Program-made: the position numbers and the translations under genes
In this document: one piece after another, positions 60,610-64,000 of the stretch
Layout of the letters: every line of letters starts with the position of its first letter
Position numbering within the stretch: position 1 is the stretch's first letter
NCBI RefSeq assembly: GCF_964355755.1
Contig: NC_092672.1
Span: forward strand, 20,024,501 to 20,088,500
DNA: 64,000 bases
Reading direction: 5' to 3'
Source: Antedon mediterranea
Taxonomy: Eukaryota; Echinodermata; Crinoidea; Comatulida; Antedonidae
Notes under the pieces: generated by a model
Database searches by the model: none
Seen by the model: only the letters and a program-made list of their open reading frames with translations
What the model was told of the DNA's origin: nothing

Positions 60610-60766
60610 TTCCTGCAGAGATACGTGCCAGGGGTAAACAAGCTATTAAAATATATAAAGAAGAACTTAAAACTGGTAGCATGTCTGTTGTGAATTCAAG
60701 ATGTATGTTTCTAGGAAAAGAAGGTGCTGGGAAGACTAGCTGTGTAAAGGCTATGGTTGGAGAAAG
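60610..60766 (+). CDS. Roc GTPase exon with P-loop
   Basis: 157 bp, acceptor GAATTAG and donor GTAAAA. A helical lead-in (GKQAIKIYKEELKTG) is followed by SRCMFLGKEGAGKTSCVKAM. GKEGAGKT is the Walker A/G1 motif that binds GTP phosphates. Enters in phase 1 and leaves in phase 2, matching its neighbours. Confidence 0.85.
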
Positions 60767-61152
60767 GTAAAAAGTAAAATTGGTATAATGTTTATCGAGT
60801 ATATATTACTGTACGGTATCTTAAGCTGTATTGACCATCAATAGTTGTGTGCAAACATTATCTTGTGAACTGCTAAAGGAAAGGTTTTATTTAATTTGAA
60901 TTATTATACACTAAGGGTGACATTGCAGTATGTTGAATATTGTGATTCTTATAAAATATTAAAAACATTAATTTTATACACTTTAATTTACTTTTAAACT
61001 TACTAATGTTCTATTCATTAAAAATGTATCAGTTGTTTTATGATTGGAATATTTAAATGCAAACCCTTTCATGATTTAATCATTTTATACATACTATGTA
61101 TGTTTCTAAAATGTACAATAAATTTTAACTTTACTATACAATGTTATAATAG

Positions 61153-61253
61153 ATTCAATTCTGCAGAACAATCCACAGATGGAATCGTTACAACCACAGT
61201 GTTTCAAGCAAAGAAGGATTGTAGTCAATGGAAAAAGATAAAAGATGTAAATG
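61153..61253 (+). CDS. Roc GTPase exon with switch I
   Basis: 101 bp between ATAATAG and GTGAGA. It encodes FNSAEQSTDGIVTTTVF and a Trp-Lys segment. STDGI is the switch I/G2 signature common in ROCO proteins. Leaves in phase 1. Confidence 0.8.
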
Positions 61254-61608
61254 GTGAGAAAAGCAACTGAAAATGTTAAATTTTACATATTCATTATTTT
61301 GCTATAAATTTAACATTAATTTATTTTTGATAAAATAATACTAATATTTAAATAAAAACATTCTTAAATGTATAATATAATGCCATTTACACATTGGTTA
61401 TACAACAAATAACAATTCAAAATTCATTTGGCTATGCAACCATTACGTCTTGGTCTTACATTTTCAATGAGGTGATTGAAATCACCTCAGATACCAAGAA
61501 TTGGAAAATTACTGTCAATGTTCAAAATATTGCTTATCATTGTATTCCTCTCATCCCATACAACAGATTGGTTTCCTAATCTAATTGTCCATTTCTTGCT
61601 TTGTATAG

Positions 61609-61677
61609 ATATTGAGCTATCAGAGCAAATTCGTTCACATGCTTTAGGAGAAAAGGTTGATAAAAGGTTACAAGAAG
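61609..61677 (+). CDS. Short Roc-domain exon
   Basis: 69 bp between TTGTATAG and GTAGGT. It encodes a charged helix (ELSEQIRSHALGEKVDKRL), an insert between switch I and G3 typical of the ROCO family. Phase 1 at both ends. Confidence 0.7.
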
Positions 61678-61788
61678 GTAGGTACAGACTAATAAAGCTT
61701 TTATAACATTTAAATCTGCATAAAAGATGTATAATGATATCGATCAGTAACACTGTTATATTGGTTTTGTTTCTGTAATTTTTTGTAG

Positions 61789-61919
61789 AAGGCAATGTTG
61801 GAACCTGGGCTAAATTTAAGAATGCTATGTATAAGATGGTAAGAAGAAAAGAAAATGTGAGTGACATAACTAGTATATGGGACTATGCTGGTCAACTAGA
61901 CTACTATATAACGCACAGG
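61789..61919 (+). CDS. Roc GTPase exon with G3 motif
   Basis: 131 bp between TTTTGTAG and GTATGT. The G3/switch II motif SIWDYAGQLDYYITHR is at the end; DYAGQ replaces the DxxGQ consensus and contacts Mg and gamma-phosphate. Leaves in phase 0. Confidence 0.85.
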
Positions 61920-62639
61920 GTATGTTTTCATTATTCTATTATGAATATCACTTGTATTCTAAGAGTCATATTTAAAACAAATATTATTTTTATTGGGTTC
62001 AGAAATAAATCAATTAGAAGCTCTTAAATACTAATAGAGCTTTACTTTCTTTTTACATGATGTGTACTTACTATATTACTGACTGTATTTTGCCAAGAAC
62101 ATTTTTAACAGGGTTATTTATCAATGTGCAACATTTTTTTAGACTAGATGCTATGTTTTTGTTGGTTTTTCTAGTTTTCATATGAAACATCACCAGGGGC
62201 TGATCCAGGGGAGAGGACCACAGGGCATTTGTACCTGTCAATATTATCAACAGTAAAATGATAGGGTGGAGGGGCGGAGTGGAGTAGATGTGGGAATGAG
62301 AAGGTTTAATATATTATTTAAGCATCGTCAGTAAGCATTAAACAACCTCAAAACCTCAGAAAACCATACCTCCACCAATTATACCAGGCCTTTCTTTCTT
62401 TCTCTTTTGTTCTTTATATTTCATGCAATAATGCGATGTTGAATAAAGATCAATAGGTGATCTACAATAAACAATGCTAAAATAAATACTTTACACATAC
62501 TATTCACAATCTAATTACAACAAATACTATTCCTGATCTAAAAAGAAAGAAGGTCATATTAAGACTCATAATAAAAGCAAATCACTATCCAAATGGAAAA
62601 GTAAACAGAGAGGTACCACTTTTGAAATAATATCAACAA

Positions 62640-62830
62640 TTGTATGACTTTGATGGTAAGAAATTACCACGTGTATCAAGGCGAGCTAAACAATGGTTGT
62701 GGAAATGCCATTTGACGTAGTACACGCACCTCTCTTGTAAGAAATTACCACGTGTATCAATGCGAGCTGAACGATGGTGGAAAAACAATTTAATTTGACA
62801 TACATACATCCCTCTTACAAGAAACCATGT
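62640..62830 (+). repeat. Tandem duplication of about 95 bp
   Basis: GTAAGAAATTACCACGTGTA followed by GCGAGCTRAAC-like sequence occurs near 62655 and 62739. The second copy has diverged in its 3' half. Confidence 0.7.
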
Positions 62831-63460
62831 GTTCCTGCCTGCATTGATGGTATCTGTTCCAATTTATTGTTATGTATCACTCTGGCCTAGACAATGACGA
62901 CAATACAACAGACTCATGTATATACCAACAATGAAATTGCGCTATATTTAGACATTGACAGGATTTGCTCACTGTCTGGGTGACAGCATGTAGCTTGTTT
63001 TTAAACGTCTAAACAAGTAGGTTAGACCTAGCCAATGGTTTTGAAATGATCATGACAACATAACAAAACATACATAGTAATACACATTATGTCAAGTTAG
63101 TTCCCACAACATAGGAACCACAGTCCTGGTAAGGGTCTGGTATCACAGTGTAAAAATGGTGAAAGTTGATTTTACAGTCTGCATTAATCTGCATGTTTGA
63201 CTTGATGAGGCATGAACAAAGTGCTCGTAACAAAAGCAGAGCAAAATAGATAAATAAATGACTATTTATTTGCGCACTAGATTGTTTCATAAAAGTGATA
63301 AAAAGAAGAGCTATTTTATCACCTTGATGAAACAGTACAGTATGTAGTGTGCAAATAGAATGTTGAAGTTTAAACTTGAGTCATTAAACTTTATCTATAT
63401 AAAATATTGTAATATTATATTATAATTAACCATGAAAACATAATCCTTGTTAATTTCCAG

Positions 63461-63550
63461 TTTTTCCTGACAAATACAGTATCATACTGTGTTGCTTTCA
63501 ATGTCATGGACAACTTGGATGAGCCAGCTAAACCACGGGATTCAAAAATA
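63461..63550 (+). CDS. Roc-domain exon after G3
   Basis: 90 bp, acceptor TTTCCAG and donor GTAAGT, phase 0. It encodes FFLTNTVSYCVAFNVMDNLDEP, the beta strand expected after switch II in Roc domains (usually ending in V.D). Confidence 0.8.
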
Positions 63551-63654
63551 GTAAGTTAAACTTTAGTACTTTAGACAATCTTGTGAACTACAAATGCTAT
63601 AATGTAATTTAATTTCAATATTAGTTTAAAAATATATTGTCATTGTCATTTTAG

Positions 63655-63843
63655 GGTCAGCTAGGAATGACTAATTTGGACATGAATTTCTTCTGGATAA
63701 GGTCCATTTATGAACATACTGTACAACATGGTTCAGGAAACACTATTTCAATTGATGGCAAGAACATAGAGTCACCTCCCATCTGTTTGGTTGCAACTCA
63801 TGTGGACAAATTGTCAGGGACAGCATCAGAAAAAGAGGAGGAG
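63655..63843 (+). CDS. Roc GTPase exon with G4 motif
   Basis: 189 bp, acceptor TTTTAG and donor GTAAAT, phase 0. It encodes an amphipathic stretch (LDMNFFWIRSIYEH) and the G4 guanine-recognition motif ICLVATHVDK, followed by an acidic end. The rest of Roc, COR and any further domains lie beyond the window. Confidence 0.82.
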
Positions 63844-64000
63844 GTAAATAGTATATAAATATTAGATATTTATATCTTGTCTTTTTCTTAACTATGTCAA
63901 CATAAGTGCTCCTAGCAACTGAACACAACTGAATGTAACTATAAACCTCAACTGACTGCAACTGACAGGTGCACAACAATGTAGACATAAGCTTAGTTTC

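Larger units (their letters stand above)
22003..63843 (+). other. Host gene span: ankyrin-repeat ROCO (Roc GTPase) protein, partial
   Basis: Eleven exons with good splice sites and compatible phases lie on the plus strand. The first four encode ankyrin repeats, then a linker, then a Roc/Rab-like GTPase domain with P-loop GKEGAGKTSC, switch I STDGI, G3 WDYAGQ and G4 THVDK. ROCO proteins carry a COR domain after Roc, which would lie to the right of the window. Ankyrin-plus-Roc architecture recalls DAPK-like and invertebrate-expanded ROCO proteins that signal in cell death or immunity; the function here is inferred. Introns run up to about 14 kb and hold most of the repeats listed. Confidence 0.8.

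Noticed and set aside
1-64000. tRNA, rRNA or CRISPR features
   Set aside because: None seen; the direct repeats present lack spacer regularity and lie in transposon or satellite contexts.

Overview
The window looks like an AT-rich marine invertebrate genome. Coding exons are short and separated by kilobase introns packed with transposons, and the palindrome TAGGCCTA recurs in the non-coding sequence. An invertebrate deuterostome, perhaps an echinoderm, would fit, but that is a low-confidence inference. No bacterial features, tRNA, rRNA or CRISPR array were seen.

Positions 1 to about 11.1 kb carry a denser, virus-like gene block that is cut by the left window edge. In order it holds the basic tail of an upstream gene, a candidate double-jelly-roll major capsid protein, an adenain-like maturation protease, two small virion-type proteins with overlapping stop and start codons, an A32/FtsK-like packaging ATPase, a spliced Bcl-2 homologue, and a protein-primed type B DNA polymerase. 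The polymerase has two upstream exons that are easy to miss. Upstream of it are two tiny overlapping ORFs, one with a SUMO-interacting motif. This is the gene set of Polinton/Maverick elements and of the related adintoviruses. All the recognisable core ORFs are open, so the copy looks young. The integrase and the left terminal repeat would lie outside the window.

Positions 11.1 to 22 kb hold a 100-bp tandem array split by a LINE 3' end, a Harbinger-like MITE (11966-13043), a 5'-truncated LINE on the minus strand with target-site duplications (16095-18279), and a second LINE on the plus strand broken by a stop codon (about 19.08-21.66 kb).

From 22 kb to the right edge lies one plus-strand host gene seen as eleven exons. 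It encodes ankyrin repeats followed by a Roc-type GTPase domain (P-loop, switch I, WDYAGQ, THVDK), so it is a ROCO-family protein. The gene continues past the window, and earlier exons may lie to the left. One ankyrin exon exists twice (33513-33623 and 47293-47397) because several kilobases of intron-exon-intron were duplicated. The duplicate copies serve as empty sites for each other and date several insertions: a hAT element, a TTAA-target MITE, two head-to-tail Helitrons and a nearly full-length LINE. A 21-bp satellite (53.0-56.3 kb), itself split by another TIR element, and several smaller minisatellites fill the rest of the introns.
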